64,000 bases of DNA from Deminuibacter sp966424055. GTDB taxonomy: Bacteria; Bacteroidota; Bacteroidia; Chitinophagales; Chitinophagaceae. Location: assembly GCA_966424055.1 (NCBI GenBank), contig CBJLMB010000033.1:9869-73868 (forward strand), read 5' to 3'. Numbering within the stretch: the first letter of the stretch is position 1; every line of letters begins with the position of its first letter. The translations under genes and the position numbers were made by a program. Positions 10,335 through 20,347 of the stretch are shown here, in pieces. The notes under the pieces are model-generated. The model searched no databases. It was not told the origin of the DNA and worked only from the letters and a program-made list of their open reading frames with translations.

Positions 10335-13300
10335 ATGAAATTGACCAAAACAATCCGTTTATGCCTATTACTGCTTTGGGGGGCTTTTTTACTATTCCCG
10401 GGCGAAAACTCTTTGGCGCAAACGTCAAAGCTTAAAGGTTCTGTAATAGATCTCCGTACCGCTGCACCGGTTGCCGGGGCGACGGTTTCTGTGAAACATA
10501 CCAATCGTGTTGCCGTAGCAGACAGTGCAGGTAATTTTGCAATTGCTGCTGCGAAAGGAGAAACACTTATTGTTACATCAATAGGTTACCAGGCCCAGGA
10601 ACTCGCGGTCACCTCTGGTGATATGGTTGTTCAATTAAGGGAATCTGATAACCAGATGGACAGCGTAATAGTAATTGGTTATGGTGTGCAAAAGAGAAGA
10701 TTAGCAACTGGCGCCAATGTACAGGTTAAAGGAGATGATATTCAAAAGCAAAGTACCACCAATGCATTACAGGCATTGCAGGGGCAGGTACCGGGCGTAC
10801 AGATCACTTCTTACTCGGGGCAACCGGGTTCGGGAATGAATGTGGTTATCCGTGGTAAGGGAACAGTGGGTAATTTTTCGCCTTTATATGTTGTGGATGG
10901 TGTGCAAACAGCTGATATAAGCTACCTGAATCCTGCAGATATTGAATCGATCGACATCTTAAAAGATGCAGCTTCTGCCGCTATTTATGGCTCTCAGGCC
11001 GCCAATGGTGTTGTTTTGGTTACAACCAGAACAGGAAAAACGGGCCAGCGGGCACAAATCACACTCGATGCATATTACGGCATACAAAATGTTGTCCGGA
11101 AAGCGCGGTTGCTGGATTCGAAAGAATATGCGACGATAATGAATGAAGCCGCTGTTAATTCAGGTAAGCCTGCTTATTTCAGTGATGATGTGATAAATAA
11201 TTTACAGGTAAGCACGAACTGGATGGACCAGATGTTTCAGAAAAATGTACCTACTCAAAACTACCTGCTGGGCATACAGGGTGGCGGTTCAGGTTCTGTT
11301 TATTCTTCTTCGCTGGGATATACCAGCCAGGGTGGAATTGTTGGCGGACCCAATATTTCCAATTACGAGCGGTACACGTTCAGGGTGAATTCAGAGCATT
11401 CATTGTATCAGAACGTGGTTAAACTTGGACAGCATTTAACACTCAATTTCCAGAACAATAACGGGATCGCTGTTGCGGGACAGTATAATAACTCTTTGCG
11501 TTCTGCTTTTCAAACCAGCCCTTTTTTACCAATGTATGATTCTGCGGGTAACTTCTTTAGTGCTGATAAAATAGGCTGGTATCCTGGAAGACCGGATATG
11601 GCCTGGGCCAATGGACAATCCAACCCTTATGCACTCATGTATTATAACGCTCAAAACCGGAACAGTACACAGGGCGTTTTTGGGGATGTATATGTTCAGG
11701 TGGAACCAATTAAGGGGTTGAAATACCGTGCATCCCTTGGGTTGAGCTACTACTCTAACCAAAGCCGGAGCTTTACGCCTGTTTACCATCTTTCCATTTT
11801 CGCTTTCAACGACACATCGAAAGTGAATCAAGCCATGGGTATGGGTAGAACAATTCAATTCGATAACCAGTTGAGTTATGATTTTAATATTGCCCGTAGC
11901 CACAATTTCACTGTAATGGTTGGTAGCTCTGCATTGAAAACAGATAGCACTGGCCTCAGCGGATACAACTGGGATCTCCGTATCGCCGATCTGCCGCATG
12001 CTTATCTTTCTGTAGCACAAAATGTAAACAGGGGCGCCCCCTATATGGGTGTAAGCGGGGGGCCTTCAAAGAATGCATTGGCATCTTATTTTGGACGACT
12101 GCAATACAATTTCCGCGAAAAGTATTTGCTGAGCCTTACTTTCCGGGCAGATGGATCTTCCAAGTTCGCAGCTGGTCATCGCTGGGGTTATTTCCCTTCG
12201 GCTTCAGCAGGATGGGTTGTTTCAAAAGAGGATTTTATGCGGCATATTCCTGCATTGGATTTCCTCAAGCTTCGCGCAAGCTGGGGACGTGTGGGTAACC
12301 AGAATGTTGCGGCGTATCAATACCTTTCTCCAATCAGTTTTACCAATGCCGCATACATTTTCGGGCCGGTGGAAGGTGTTAATACACAAGGGGCTTATCC
12401 CAGCCGTTTGGCTAATCCGAATGTTAAATGGGAAACTTCTGAACAAACAAATATCGGGTTTGATGCAACTGTAATTGGCAAGCTGAACATTACTTTCGAT
12501 TATTATGTCAAGAACACAAAAGACTGGTTGATCACGGCACCCATCCTTGCTACGGCCGGGGCTGATGCACCGTTGATCAATGGCGGAGATGTTAAAAATA
12601 CCGGTGTAGAACTGGCCGTTTCTTATCACAACAGGATAGGCAGGTTCCTGAACTATTCAATTGGTGCCAATGGTGCCTATAACAAAAATAAAATAGGGAA
12701 CATTCCAACCAATGATCATATTATCCATGGAAATACAAATGCATTATATACTAACGCACTTGAATTTTACAGAGCAGCCAATGGCTATCCGGTAGGGTAT
12801 TTCTGGGGTTTAAAAACAGCTGGTGTTTTTCAGAGTGATGCAGACGTTAAATCTTATGTGGGTAAAACAGGCGCCCCCATACAACCCAATGCCCAGGCGG
12901 GTGATGTAAAGTATGTTGACAGGAATGGCGATGGTGTGATTGATGACAACGACAAAACGATGATCGGTGATCCCAACCCGCATTTTACATTTGGCTTTAA
13001 TATAGGGCTTGAATACAAAGGGTTCGATTTTTCTGTTCAGGCTTCCGGCGTTGCAGGCAACCAGATTGTTCAGTCATGGAGAAATCCCGGGGCCCTGGAT
13101 AATTATTCTACCGAAATTTTACAACGCTGGCATGGCCCCGGAACATCCAACAGGATCCCAAGGGTAACAGAAGACGGCCGCAACTGGACGCAGTTCTCTG
13201 ACCTGTACATTCATAGCGGCAGCTTTCTCCGCATCAATACCATTACACTGGGATACGACTTTTCCAAAATCGCGAAGAAAGCTTTTTTAAGCAAGATAAG

Positions 13301-13454
13301 GCTATATGCATCTGTTCTAAATGCATTTACCATTACAAAATACAATGGAATGGATCCGGAGGTAGGCTATAATGAAGGGTTTTCATCGGGTGTGGATTTA
13401 GGTTACTATCCACGGCCAAGAACGATGATGGTAGGAGCAAATATTCGTTTTTAA
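10335..13454 (+). CDS. SusC-like TonB-dependent outer membrane transporter
   Basis: This 1039-residue protein has a signal peptide ending near SLAQ. A carboxypeptidase-regulatory-like domain (about 32-105) is followed by a TonB-box-like segment (VIVIGYGVQKRR). The plug domain contains LYVVDGVQT and ILKDAASAAIYGS, and the long C-terminal beta barrel ends in aromatic/charged residues (VGANIRF). Together with the adjacent SusD it imports oligosaccharides, here probably xyloglucan fragments cut at the surface. It lies between the GH31 and susD genes with gaps of 19 and 12 bases, so co-transcription is likely. Confidence 0.95.
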   Translation: MKLTKTIRLCLLLLWGAFLLFPGENSLAQTSKLKGSVIDLRTAAPVAGATVSVKHTNRVAVADSAGNFAIAAAKGETLIVTSIGYQAQELAVTSGDMVVQLRESDNQMDSVIVIGYGVQKRRLATGANVQVKGDDIQKQSTTNALQALQGQVPGVQITSYSGQPGSGMNVVIRGKGTVGNFSPLYVVDGVQTADISYLNPADIESIDILKDAASAAIYGSQAANGVVLVTTRTGKTGQRAQITLDAYYGIQNVVRKARLLDSKEYATIMNEAAVNSGKPAYFSDDVINNLQVSTNWMDQMFQKNVPTQNYLLGIQGGGSGSVYSSSLGYTSQGGIVGGPNISNYERYTFRVNSEHSLYQNVVKLGQHLTLNFQNNNGIAVAGQYNNSLRSAFQTSPFLPMYDSAGNFFSADKIGWYPGRPDMAWANGQSNPYALMYYNAQNRNSTQGVFGDVYVQVEPIKGLKYRASLGLSYYSNQSRSFTPVYHLSIFAFNDTSKVNQAMGMGRTIQFDNQLSYDFNIARSHNFTVMVGSSALKTDSTGLSGYNWDLRIADLPHAYLSVAQNVNRGAPYMGVSGGPSKNALASYFGRLQYNFREKYLLSLTFRADGSSKFAAGHRWGYFPSASAGWVVSKEDFMRHIPALDFLKLRASWGRVGNQNVAAYQYLSPISFTNAAYIFGPVEGVNTQGAYPSRLANPNVKWETSEQTNIGFDATVIGKLNITFDYYVKNTKDWLITAPILATAGADAPLINGGDVKNTGVELAVSYHNRIGRFLNYSIGANGAYNKNKIGNIPTNDHIIHGNTNALYTNALEFYRAANGYPVGYFWGLKTAGVFQSDADVKSYVGKTGAPIQPNAQAGDVKYVDRNGDGVIDDNDKTMIGDPNPHFTFGFNIGLEYKGFDFSVQASGVAGNQIVQSWRNPGALDNYSTEILQRWHGPGTSNRIPRVTEDGRNWTQFSDLYIHSGSFLRINTITLGYDFSKIAKKAFLSKIRLYASVLNAFTITKYNGMDPEVGYNEGFSSGVDLGYYPRPRTMMVGANIRF

Positions 13455-13466
13455 ATCAAAAATTGA

Positions 13467-15065
13467 ATGAAGATGAAAAAGCTTACAATATATGCGCTGG
13501 TACTTATGCTGCTGTCTTTAACAGCCTGCAAAAAGAGCTTTCTTGATACCGAAGATGTAACAAACGCTACAGAGCAGAATTTTTATAAAACGCCTTCGGA
13601 TATATACAAGGCATTGGTTGGTGTATACGATGGATTGCAGCGGGTATGGGCAGGTGGGGTGGCGCTGCCTGTTGCAGCCGAGATCATGTCTGACAATGCT
13701 TTTGGCGGCGGGGGTAACTCGGATGGCCTGGGCTTGCAGATGATCGATGAATTTGATAAGCTGCGCTCACCGGCAGATCAAAGTTTATTCGGTGATAACT
13801 GGAGCGCTTATTACCGGGCTATTTACCGGGCAAACATGTTGTTGACACATCTTGACCAGGTTAATTGGAATGGCAACCCGGGGCTGCGTAAAATATACGA
13901 ATCTGAAACCAGGTTTATACGGGCCTATTGTTATTTTGATATGGTGCGGTTATGGGGGAGCGTTCCTCTTATCGAGAAACCTACAGCAGATAATGTTAAA
14001 CAGGCTGCTGCCGATAGTGTGTATAAATTCATTGCCGACGACCTGAAGTTCGCAGCTGAAAATCTTCCCGCTATAAGTTATGGTTCGCAAGATCGGTCCA
14101 CTTATGGAAGAGTAACCAAATGGGCGGCTGAATCATTGATCGGAAGGGTGTTTCTCTATTACACCGGCTATTACAATAAAACAGATCTTACGGGCGTAAT
14201 ATCCAAGGCGCAGGCGCTTGCTTACCTGGAAGATGTTATTCGTAGCGGTGGTTTTGGACTGGTTGATAAATTTGCCAACCTATGGCCCGCAGCCTCACTG
14301 AATAATTATGTTGGTGAAGACAATAAGGAAACTGTTTTTGCAATCAAATATACCTATACCAGTGACTGGAACGGCAATGTGGATGGAAATAACTGGATGG
14401 TTTTATTCGGCATACGTGTACAGTCTATTTACCCTTATGGGTTAGGCTGGGGAGGCGGAACGGTGAACCCGAAACTATGGAACGCCTATGGCCAGGGTGA
14501 TACACGCCGAAAAGCTTCGATCATTTCGATTGCCGATGAGGGGCTTAATTTCCAGAACATGAAAGATCAGCGGGAGTATACAGGTTACTACATGAAAAAA
14601 TACACACCGATGGTTGATTCAGCCGGGAAAAGTCTTGCAGAAAAAATGGGTGGTATAAGCTTTATGATCAGCCAATACCAGGATTATGTATCCATCCGGT
14701 ATGCTGATGTGCTGTTAATGGCTGCTGAATTGGGATCTGCCAATTCCCAGGCCTATTTTGATGCCGTTCGCCAAAGAGCACTGGGGTCCAGCTTTGTAGA
14801 AATTGAACCAACCCAGGCGAATATTTTAAATGAAAGAAGACTGGAATTTGCGGGTGAAGGGATCCGGTACTGGGACCTACTCAGGCAAGGCGTCGATGCC
14901 GCGGCATCAGCCATTGCTGAATCTGTAACATTGCCAAATGGTGGGGTTAATACATTAAAAGTGATTTCGGCATCCAAGATCTCCGCAACAAAAGGATTAT
15001 GCCAGATACCTTATTCACAAATTACCTTGTCGAACGGGGTATTAAAGCAGAATGATGGCTGGTAA
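13467..15065 (+). CDS. SusD-like surface glycan-binding lipoprotein
   Basis: This 532-residue protein starts with a lipoprotein signal (hydrophobic core then SLTACKKSFLD, Cys as the lipid site). It has the helical SusD N-terminal region (TEQNFYKTPSDIYKALVGVYDGL) and the typical C-terminal RagB/SusD segment (ILNERRLEFAGEGIRYWDLLRQG). It forms the lid over the neighbouring SusC barrel and binds the glycan at the cell surface. The coding sequence begins 12 bases after susC. Confidence 0.95.
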   Translation: MKMKKLTIYALVLMLLSLTACKKSFLDTEDVTNATEQNFYKTPSDIYKALVGVYDGLQRVWAGGVALPVAAEIMSDNAFGGGGNSDGLGLQMIDEFDKLRSPADQSLFGDNWSAYYRAIYRANMLLTHLDQVNWNGNPGLRKIYESETRFIRAYCYFDMVRLWGSVPLIEKPTADNVKQAAADSVYKFIADDLKFAAENLPAISYGSQDRSTYGRVTKWAAESLIGRVFLYYTGYYNKTDLTGVISKAQALAYLEDVIRSGGFGLVDKFANLWPAASLNNYVGEDNKETVFAIKYTYTSDWNGNVDGNNWMVLFGIRVQSIYPYGLGWGGGTVNPKLWNAYGQGDTRRKASIISIADEGLNFQNMKDQREYTGYYMKKYTPMVDSAGKSLAEKMGGISFMISQYQDYVSIRYADVLLMAAELGSANSQAYFDAVRQRALGSSFVEIEPTQANILNERRLEFAGEGIRYWDLLRQGVDAAASAIAESVTLPNGGVNTLKVISASKISATKGLCQIPYSQITLSNGVLKQNDGW

Positions 15066-15200
15066 TGTGGTTACAGCTGTTGAGATAGAGAAAGCATTAT
15101 ATGTATCATTACCTGCAATAACAATGTACCCGGCAGCCAGGAGCTGTACAGGTTATGGTGTTTGCTTTTACATTGAATCATTGTACCAATATTATTTTTT

Positions 15201-16862
15201 ATGACGATGGAACGAAGAAAATTTATAAAAGGAGTAGCAGCCGCGCTACCGGCACTATACATATCAAGGGTATTGGGCAACGGTTATCCACGCGGGCGTT
15301 TTGTACATGAACCTATCGCCGATGGTCCTTTTAAACCGGTATGGGATTCATTGCAGCAGTACCAGGTGCCGGATTGGTTCCGGGATGCCAAATTTGGTAT
15401 GTGGGCACACTGGGGGCCCCAGTGCCAGCCGGAAGCCGGCGACTGGTATGCAAGGGGAATGTACCAGGAAGGCTCACCTCAATATAAGATACACCTGGAG
15501 AAATACGGGCACCCTTCGCGGTTTGGATTTAAGGATGTGATCCATCAATGGAAGGCTGAAAAATGGGATCCGGAAGAACTGGTACATCTATACAAAGAGG
15601 CCGGGGCCAGGTATTTTATGGCACTGGCCAACCATCATGATAATTTTGATTTATACGATAGTACATACCAGCAGAACTGGAATGCCACCAGGATAGGGCC
15701 CCGTAAAGACCTGATCGCCGGCTGGGCAAAGGCTGCAAAAAACAATGGTCTTCCTTTTGGTGTAAGCGTGCATGCTTCTCATGCCTGGAGCTGGTATGAA
15801 GTTGCACAGCGCGCTGATAAAGCAGGTACATATAAGGGCGTTGCTTATGATGGAAAGCTAACAGTGAAGGAGGGCAAAGGAAAATGGTGGGAAGGTTTGG
15901 ATCCGCAGGAGCTTTATGCACAGAACCATCTGTTAAGCGAGAACAGTAATAATGACCAGGCAATTCTGGCACAATGGGACTGGAGGAATGGTGTTTGCCC
16001 GCCAACGGACGCCTATATAGAGAAGTTTTATAACCGGACAATTGATCTCATCAACAAGTATCATCCCGACCTGGTGTATTTTGATGATTCTAAACTGCCG
16101 TTCTGGCCCGTTAGTGACGCAGGATTGCGCATTGCTGCGCATTTGTATAATAAAAGTATCAGGGATCACGGACAGCTTCGCGCTGTTGTTAATGGAAAAA
16201 TTTTAGATGCTGATCAACGCAAGGCGCTTGTATGGGACATTGAAAGAGGACATGCAAATGATATTCAGCCATTGCCATGGCAAACAGATACCTGCCTGGG
16301 TAACTGGCATTATGATAGAGGTGTATATGAAAGGGATGAATATAAATCAGCAAAAACCGTAATTCAAACGTTAATAGATGTAGTAAGCAAGAATGGCAAT
16401 TTAATGCTAAACATACCCATACGGGGCGATGGAAGCATTGATGAAAAAGAAAGAGCTATTGTAGAAGGTATCGGCCGGTGGATGAAAGTAAACAGCGAAT
16501 GTATTTATGGCACACGGCCCTGGAAAATTTTTGGCGAGGGGCCCGCACAGCAGGCTACTGCCCAGCTAGAGGCACAGGGATTTAATGAAGGAAAAGGCAA
16601 ACCTTTTTCAGCGCAGGATATCCGCTTTACAACAAAAGCTGAGGTACTGTATGCATCGGTAATGGGCTGGCCACCGGAAGGCGATCTTATTATTAAAAGC
16701 CTTGGGTCTAATAATGCCTACCATCCTTCGGCGATACGGCACATTGAAATGCTGGGTGTAGGTGGGAGCATCCCGTTTGTTCAATCTGATGCGGGGCTCA
16801 GGCTAAAGTTACCATCCCAAAAGGAGGAGCAGGCGGCTTATGTGTTAAAAATAGTATCATAA
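15201..16862 (+). CDS. GH29 alpha-L-fucosidase
   Basis: This 553-residue enzyme should remove terminal fucose from glycans. The N-terminus has a twin-arginine-like signal (ERRKFIKG then a hydrophobic stretch to about residue 26). The fucosidase barrel has WFRDAKFGMWAHWGP (about 53-68), the catalytic-site histidines in LANHHDNFDLYDS and the probable nucleophile Asp near residue 295 in LVYFDDSKLPFW. The region ending near residue 430 contains VSKNGNLMLNIP, a conserved fucosidase motif. In this locus the natural substrate would be the fucosylated galactose of plant xyloglucan; GH29 members also act on other glycans. The gene follows susD by 135 bases. Confidence 0.9.
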   Translation: MTMERRKFIKGVAAALPALYISRVLGNGYPRGRFVHEPIADGPFKPVWDSLQQYQVPDWFRDAKFGMWAHWGPQCQPEAGDWYARGMYQEGSPQYKIHLEKYGHPSRFGFKDVIHQWKAEKWDPEELVHLYKEAGARYFMALANHHDNFDLYDSTYQQNWNATRIGPRKDLIAGWAKAAKNNGLPFGVSVHASHAWSWYEVAQRADKAGTYKGVAYDGKLTVKEGKGKWWEGLDPQELYAQNHLLSENSNNDQAILAQWDWRNGVCPPTDAYIEKFYNRTIDLINKYHPDLVYFDDSKLPFWPVSDAGLRIAAHLYNKSIRDHGQLRAVVNGKILDADQRKALVWDIERGHANDIQPLPWQTDTCLGNWHYDRGVYERDEYKSAKTVIQTLIDVVSKNGNLMLNIPIRGDGSIDEKERAIVEGIGRWMKVNSECIYGTRPWKIFGEGPAQQATAQLEAQGFNEGKGKPFSAQDIRFTTKAEVLYASVMGWPPEGDLIIKSLGSNNAYHPSAIRHIEMLGVGGSIPFVQSDAGLRLKLPSQKEEQAAYVLKIVS

Positions 16863-17071
16863 ATAGAGGGGATACAATAGCAGGCAACTTATTGCTGACC
16901 GTATTGTTGAAGCTGCATGAACTTATGTATGCCTCCGGGAAACCTGTAGTGGCATCTCCATTCGCAAGGATTGTCGTATCCGAATGATTGGCAGTAACGG
17001 CATTTCTCCTACCCGTTTCCTATAGTTAAAATGTATACCGGTTTAACTATATACTTCAAATCATTTTAAAA

Positions 17072-18238
17072 ATGACTGTTGCCATGAAAAATGTATTGCG
17101 CTTTTTTTTACAGGTGAAAGCTGGTCTTCGATCGGTAGCTGTTGCTGCGGGAATGCTGGTATCCATTTCGGCAGCAGCCCAGCTGCCAACAGCTCAGCAG
17201 GTTGCAAGCCAGATGAAAATTGGATGGAACCTGGGTAATGCTCTTGAAGCCATTTGCGGGGAAAACGCCTGGGGTAACCCTACCACCAGTCAGGCGCTTA
17301 TCAATGCCGTTAAAGCTGCCGGCTTCAACACTGTTAGAATACCCTGTGCCTGGGACTGTCATACCACCAACGGCGTTATTAACGCGAATTGGCTTGCCAG
17401 GATTAAAACAGTGGTCGATTATTGCCTGGGTAACAATATGTATGCGATCATCAATATTCATTGGGATGGAGGTTGGCTGGAGAATAATTGTACAACTGCT
17501 GCGCAAACCTCGGTAAATGCCAAACAGCGAAACTATTGGTCGCAGATCGCCACCTATTTTAAAAGCTACAACGAACATTTACTTTTTGCCAGCGCCAATG
17601 AGCCCAGCGTTTCAGATGCTACGGGAATGTCCGTCCTGTTGTCATATCATCAAACATTTATAAATGCAGTTCGTTCAACCGGTGGAAATAACAGCTCCCG
17701 GACGCTTATTATACAAGGCCCCGGAACAGATATAAATAACACCAACAACCTGATGAATACAATGCCCACAGATCCGGCCGTCGATCGTTTAATGCTGGAA
17801 GTGCATTATTACACACCCTGGCAGTTTTGTGGTTTAACGGCAGATGCATCATGGGGTAATATGTTTTATTATTGGGGAAGTGGGCATCATTCAATAACTG
17901 AAACTTCCCGCAATACAACATGGGGAGAAGAGGCTGAGGTGGAACGCTTGCTTGGTTTGATGAAAACAAAATTTGTTGATAAGGGCATCCCGGTACTGGT
18001 GGGCGAATTTGGTACCATCAAGCGGACAAATCCTGCAGATACGGCACTGCATCAATCATCGAGGGAATATTTCAACAAATACATCACCAGCTCTTCAATC
18101 AGTAAGGGAATGATACCTGTTTACTGGGATAATGGCGCCAGTGATTTTGCAGTATTTAACCGCAGCACCGGTGCAGTCACTGACCAGGGAGTGATAAATG
18201 CCATCATGCAGGGGCCTGAAAAACCCGGGAAGAAATAA
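17072..18238 (+). CDS. GH5 endoglucanase, probably endo-xyloglucanase (GH5_4-like)
   Basis: This 388-residue enzyme has a signal peptide (hydrophobic residues about 19-37). A GH5 TIM barrel follows, starting MKIGWNLGNALEA, then FNTVRIPCAWDCH and INIHWDGGWL. The acid/base Glu is in SANEPSV near residue 177 and the nucleophile Glu in VLVGEFGT near residue 312. The WNLGN...TVRIP and HW(D/E)GGW pattern resembles subfamily 4, which holds the known endo-xyloglucanases of similar loci; the subfamily was not confirmed by search. An internal ATG four codons downstream (17084) is an equally good start. No lipobox is seen, so it may be periplasmic or secreted rather than surface-anchored. Confidence 0.85.
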   Translation: MTVAMKNVLRFFLQVKAGLRSVAVAAGMLVSISAAAQLPTAQQVASQMKIGWNLGNALEAICGENAWGNPTTSQALINAVKAAGFNTVRIPCAWDCHTTNGVINANWLARIKTVVDYCLGNNMYAIINIHWDGGWLENNCTTAAQTSVNAKQRNYWSQIATYFKSYNEHLLFASANEPSVSDATGMSVLLSYHQTFINAVRSTGGNNSSRTLIIQGPGTDINNTNNLMNTMPTDPAVDRLMLEVHYYTPWQFCGLTADASWGNMFYYWGSGHHSITETSRNTTWGEEAEVERLLGLMKTKFVDKGIPVLVGEFGTIKRTNPADTALHQSSREYFNKYITSSSISKGMIPVYWDNGASDFAVFNRSTGAVTDQGVINAIMQGPEKPGKK

Positions 18239-18254
18239 ATGTATATCCCAATCC

Positions 18255-18645
18255 ATCCTCACAGCTGGCCACTCATGGCTTGTAGCTATAAAAGACTTCA
18301 AGCTAATAGCGCTGAGCTACAAGGAATGCATCTCGCGGAACGCGCGAAAAACACTGAAGGGGAGCTGTTTTCCTGATGAGCTGTGAGCCCCTAGCTACCA
18401 GGCAAAACTGCAGACTGCTTCTATCCTCACAGCTGGCAGCTCATGGCTTGCAGCTATAAAAGGCTTCAAGCTAATAGCGCTGAGCTACAAGGAATGCATC
18501 TCGCGGAATGTGCAAAAAACGCTGAAGGGGAATTGTTTTTTCTGATGCGCTGTGCGCTCCTGACTACCAGGCAAAACTGCAGACTGCCAACTGCAGACTG
18601 CTACCATCCTCATAGCTTGCCGCTCATGGCTTGCAGCTATAAAAA
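18255..18645. repeat. Intergenic tandem repeat, about 168-bp period, 2.3 copies
   Basis: Copy 1 starts at 18255 (atcctcacagctgg), copy 2 at 18423 with the same opening, and a partial third copy runs 18606-18645. The two full copies share long identical stretches (for example around ctaatagcgctgagctacaa and ggcaaaactgcagactgc). The open reading frames crossing it follow the repeat and show no protein family, so I treat the block as non-coding. Confidence 0.8.
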
Positions 18646-18682
18646 CACTGATCATCCCGCAACTTGGGTTATCAGCTTTCCT

Positions 18683-18721
18683 GGAAAAATAGATCAGCCC
18701 GCATTATTGTGCGGGCTGATC
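18683..18721 (-). terminator. Terminator of the second susCD operon
   Basis: A perfect 12-bp stem (18692-18703 with 18710-18721, gatcagcccgca) and 6-base loop lie 23 bases beyond the stop codon of the minus-strand SusD gene. Read on the minus strand the stem is followed by a T run (from aaaaat at 18685-18690), as for intrinsic termination. Confidence 0.85.
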
Positions 18722-18743
18722 CGATCATGCATCCCGGGATAGT

Positions 18744-20315
18744 TCAGTAGCCGGGATTTTGTTTGTCCACACCGGCTGCAGCCAGCTGGGGATTGTTATC
18801 TATTTCCTGCTGGGGAATAGGAAGTAATTCATCCCTTCCTTTTCTGAAATAAGCCAGTGGGTCGGTTGAGAAATAGCCTTTCTTGCGCCAGCGCAAAATA
18901 TCCCTGTTCCGTATTTCTTCATCACCCAGCTCCACCGTTTTTTCATGCATGATGGCCTTTGTCACCTGGTCTTTGCCTGATACAGGGAACTGAGCGGTAG
19001 GATAATGCGGCATTTGCACGGAGGCCCTGTCGCGTACCTGGTTAAGGTAGCCAACTGCTGCGGCAATATTACCCAGTTCATTTTCGCATTCGGCCAGCAT
19101 CAGCAGCACTTCTGCATAACGGATAATACGCTGGTTATTGCCGCCGGGATGATAAGAAGCCACAGACACGCTTTGCTTATAGATCAGCATAAATTTGCGC
19201 CAGCTTATTTTTTTTACCACACCATTCACTGTAGAAGAATTGCCATTCTGCATGCCATCAGTCAGCACATCGGCATCATTGTTAAAACGGTCTCCGGTTT
19301 CATACACGGTAACCTTATAACGTGGATCTGTTTTAGCCGCACCTGTCGCGGTATTTTCAAATTCGTTCAGGAATCTATTGGAAGGAATAAGGTTGCGCCA
19401 GGCCACAGGGCAGTATTCCTGGTTGCGTACGGTAGATTGTGCATTGCCGCTGCCATCGCCGGTATAAGCCCAGTCAAAGGCATTGTCCCCTTTATCAAAA
19501 AATACCGCTTCCCAAATGGATTCTTTATTGAATTCTGTTTCCTCCAGGAAGTTGTCACTGTAATTATCCATCAGCTGGTAAAGACCAGAGCCGGATACTT
19601 TCAATAAAGCTTCTTTTGCCGATGCATAATTGCCCTGCTGCATGTACACGCGGCCAAGCATGGCATTGGCTGCACCAGATGTAATTCTGCCCTGTTCTGC
19701 AGCGGCATAGCTTGCATTGAGCACTGCTGCCGCATCTTTCAGATCCTGTATGATCTGTGCGTACACTGTTTCTTCTTTGGCCCTGGGTTGAAATTCATTG
19801 GGTGTTTTTACTACTGCAGTATACAAAGGCACAGCGCCCCATAAGCTCACCAGTTCAAAATAAGCCCATGCCCTGAAGAATTTGGCCTGGCCTACACACT
19901 GGTCGCGCAGTGTATTATTGTCTGTAACATTCGGCCCGCTGCCTATTACTGTATTGGAACGGTGTATCACGGTGTATAATCCATTCCATACGGCTGTCAT
20001 TACCGGGTTGTCTGATGTGGTGGCGCCGTTCAAAATTTGTGCACGGGGCACTTCCAGCTGGCCACCGCCCGAAGACACATCATCGCTGCGCAGGTCGTGC
20101 AGGAAAAACCATTCACGGCCAATCAACCCACCGCCATGGAAAACAGAATAAATGGCATTGGTGCCTTTCAGCAGCTGGTCACTGTTTTTAAAGTAGTTGT
20201 CCAGCGTGGCATAGCTTGGATTGGTTTTATCCAGATTTTTAGTACAGCCTGCCAGCAGCATACCTGCCATGCAGCAGCCCATCCATATATTTTTGCAAAA
20301 AGCACTTTTTTTCAT
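18744..20315 (-). CDS. SusD-like lipoprotein of the second pair
   Basis: This 523-residue protein begins with a lipoprotein signal peptide (GMLLAGCTKNLDKTNPS, Cys about residue 24). It continues with a SusD helical domain (LLKGTNAIYSVFHG; FFRAWAYFELVSLWG) and the RagB/SusD C-terminal region (EKTVELGDEEIRNRDILRWRKKG). It is the surface binding partner of the SusC gene just upstream (32-base gap). No glycoside hydrolase, sulfatase or regulator accompanies the pair, so its substrate cannot be inferred. Confidence 0.92.
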   Translation of the reverse strand: MKKSAFCKNIWMGCCMAGMLLAGCTKNLDKTNPSYATLDNYFKNSDQLLKGTNAIYSVFHGGGLIGREWFFLHDLRSDDVSSGGGQLEVPRAQILNGATTSDNPVMTAVWNGLYTVIHRSNTVIGSGPNVTDNNTLRDQCVGQAKFFRAWAYFELVSLWGAVPLYTAVVKTPNEFQPRAKEETVYAQIIQDLKDAAAVLNASYAAAEQGRITSGAANAMLGRVYMQQGNYASAKEALLKVSGSGLYQLMDNYSDNFLEETEFNKESIWEAVFFDKGDNAFDWAYTGDGSGNAQSTVRNQEYCPVAWRNLIPSNRFLNEFENTATGAAKTDPRYKVTVYETGDRFNNDADVLTDGMQNGNSSTVNGVVKKISWRKFMLIYKQSVSVASYHPGGNNQRIIRYAEVLLMLAECENELGNIAAAVGYLNQVRDRASVQMPHYPTAQFPVSGKDQVTKAIMHEKTVELGDEEIRNRDILRWRKKGYFSTDPLAYFRKGRDELLPIPQQEIDNNPQLAAAGVDKQNPGY

Positions 20316-20347
20316 AATTCCATTTTTGAGTGAACAATTTACTTTCC

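Noticed and set aside
18198..18742. Two plus-strand open frames in the repeat block
   Set aside because: Both follow the 168-bp repeat, contain the same repeated peptide (KRLQANSAELQGMHL-like), overlap the terminator and show no family.
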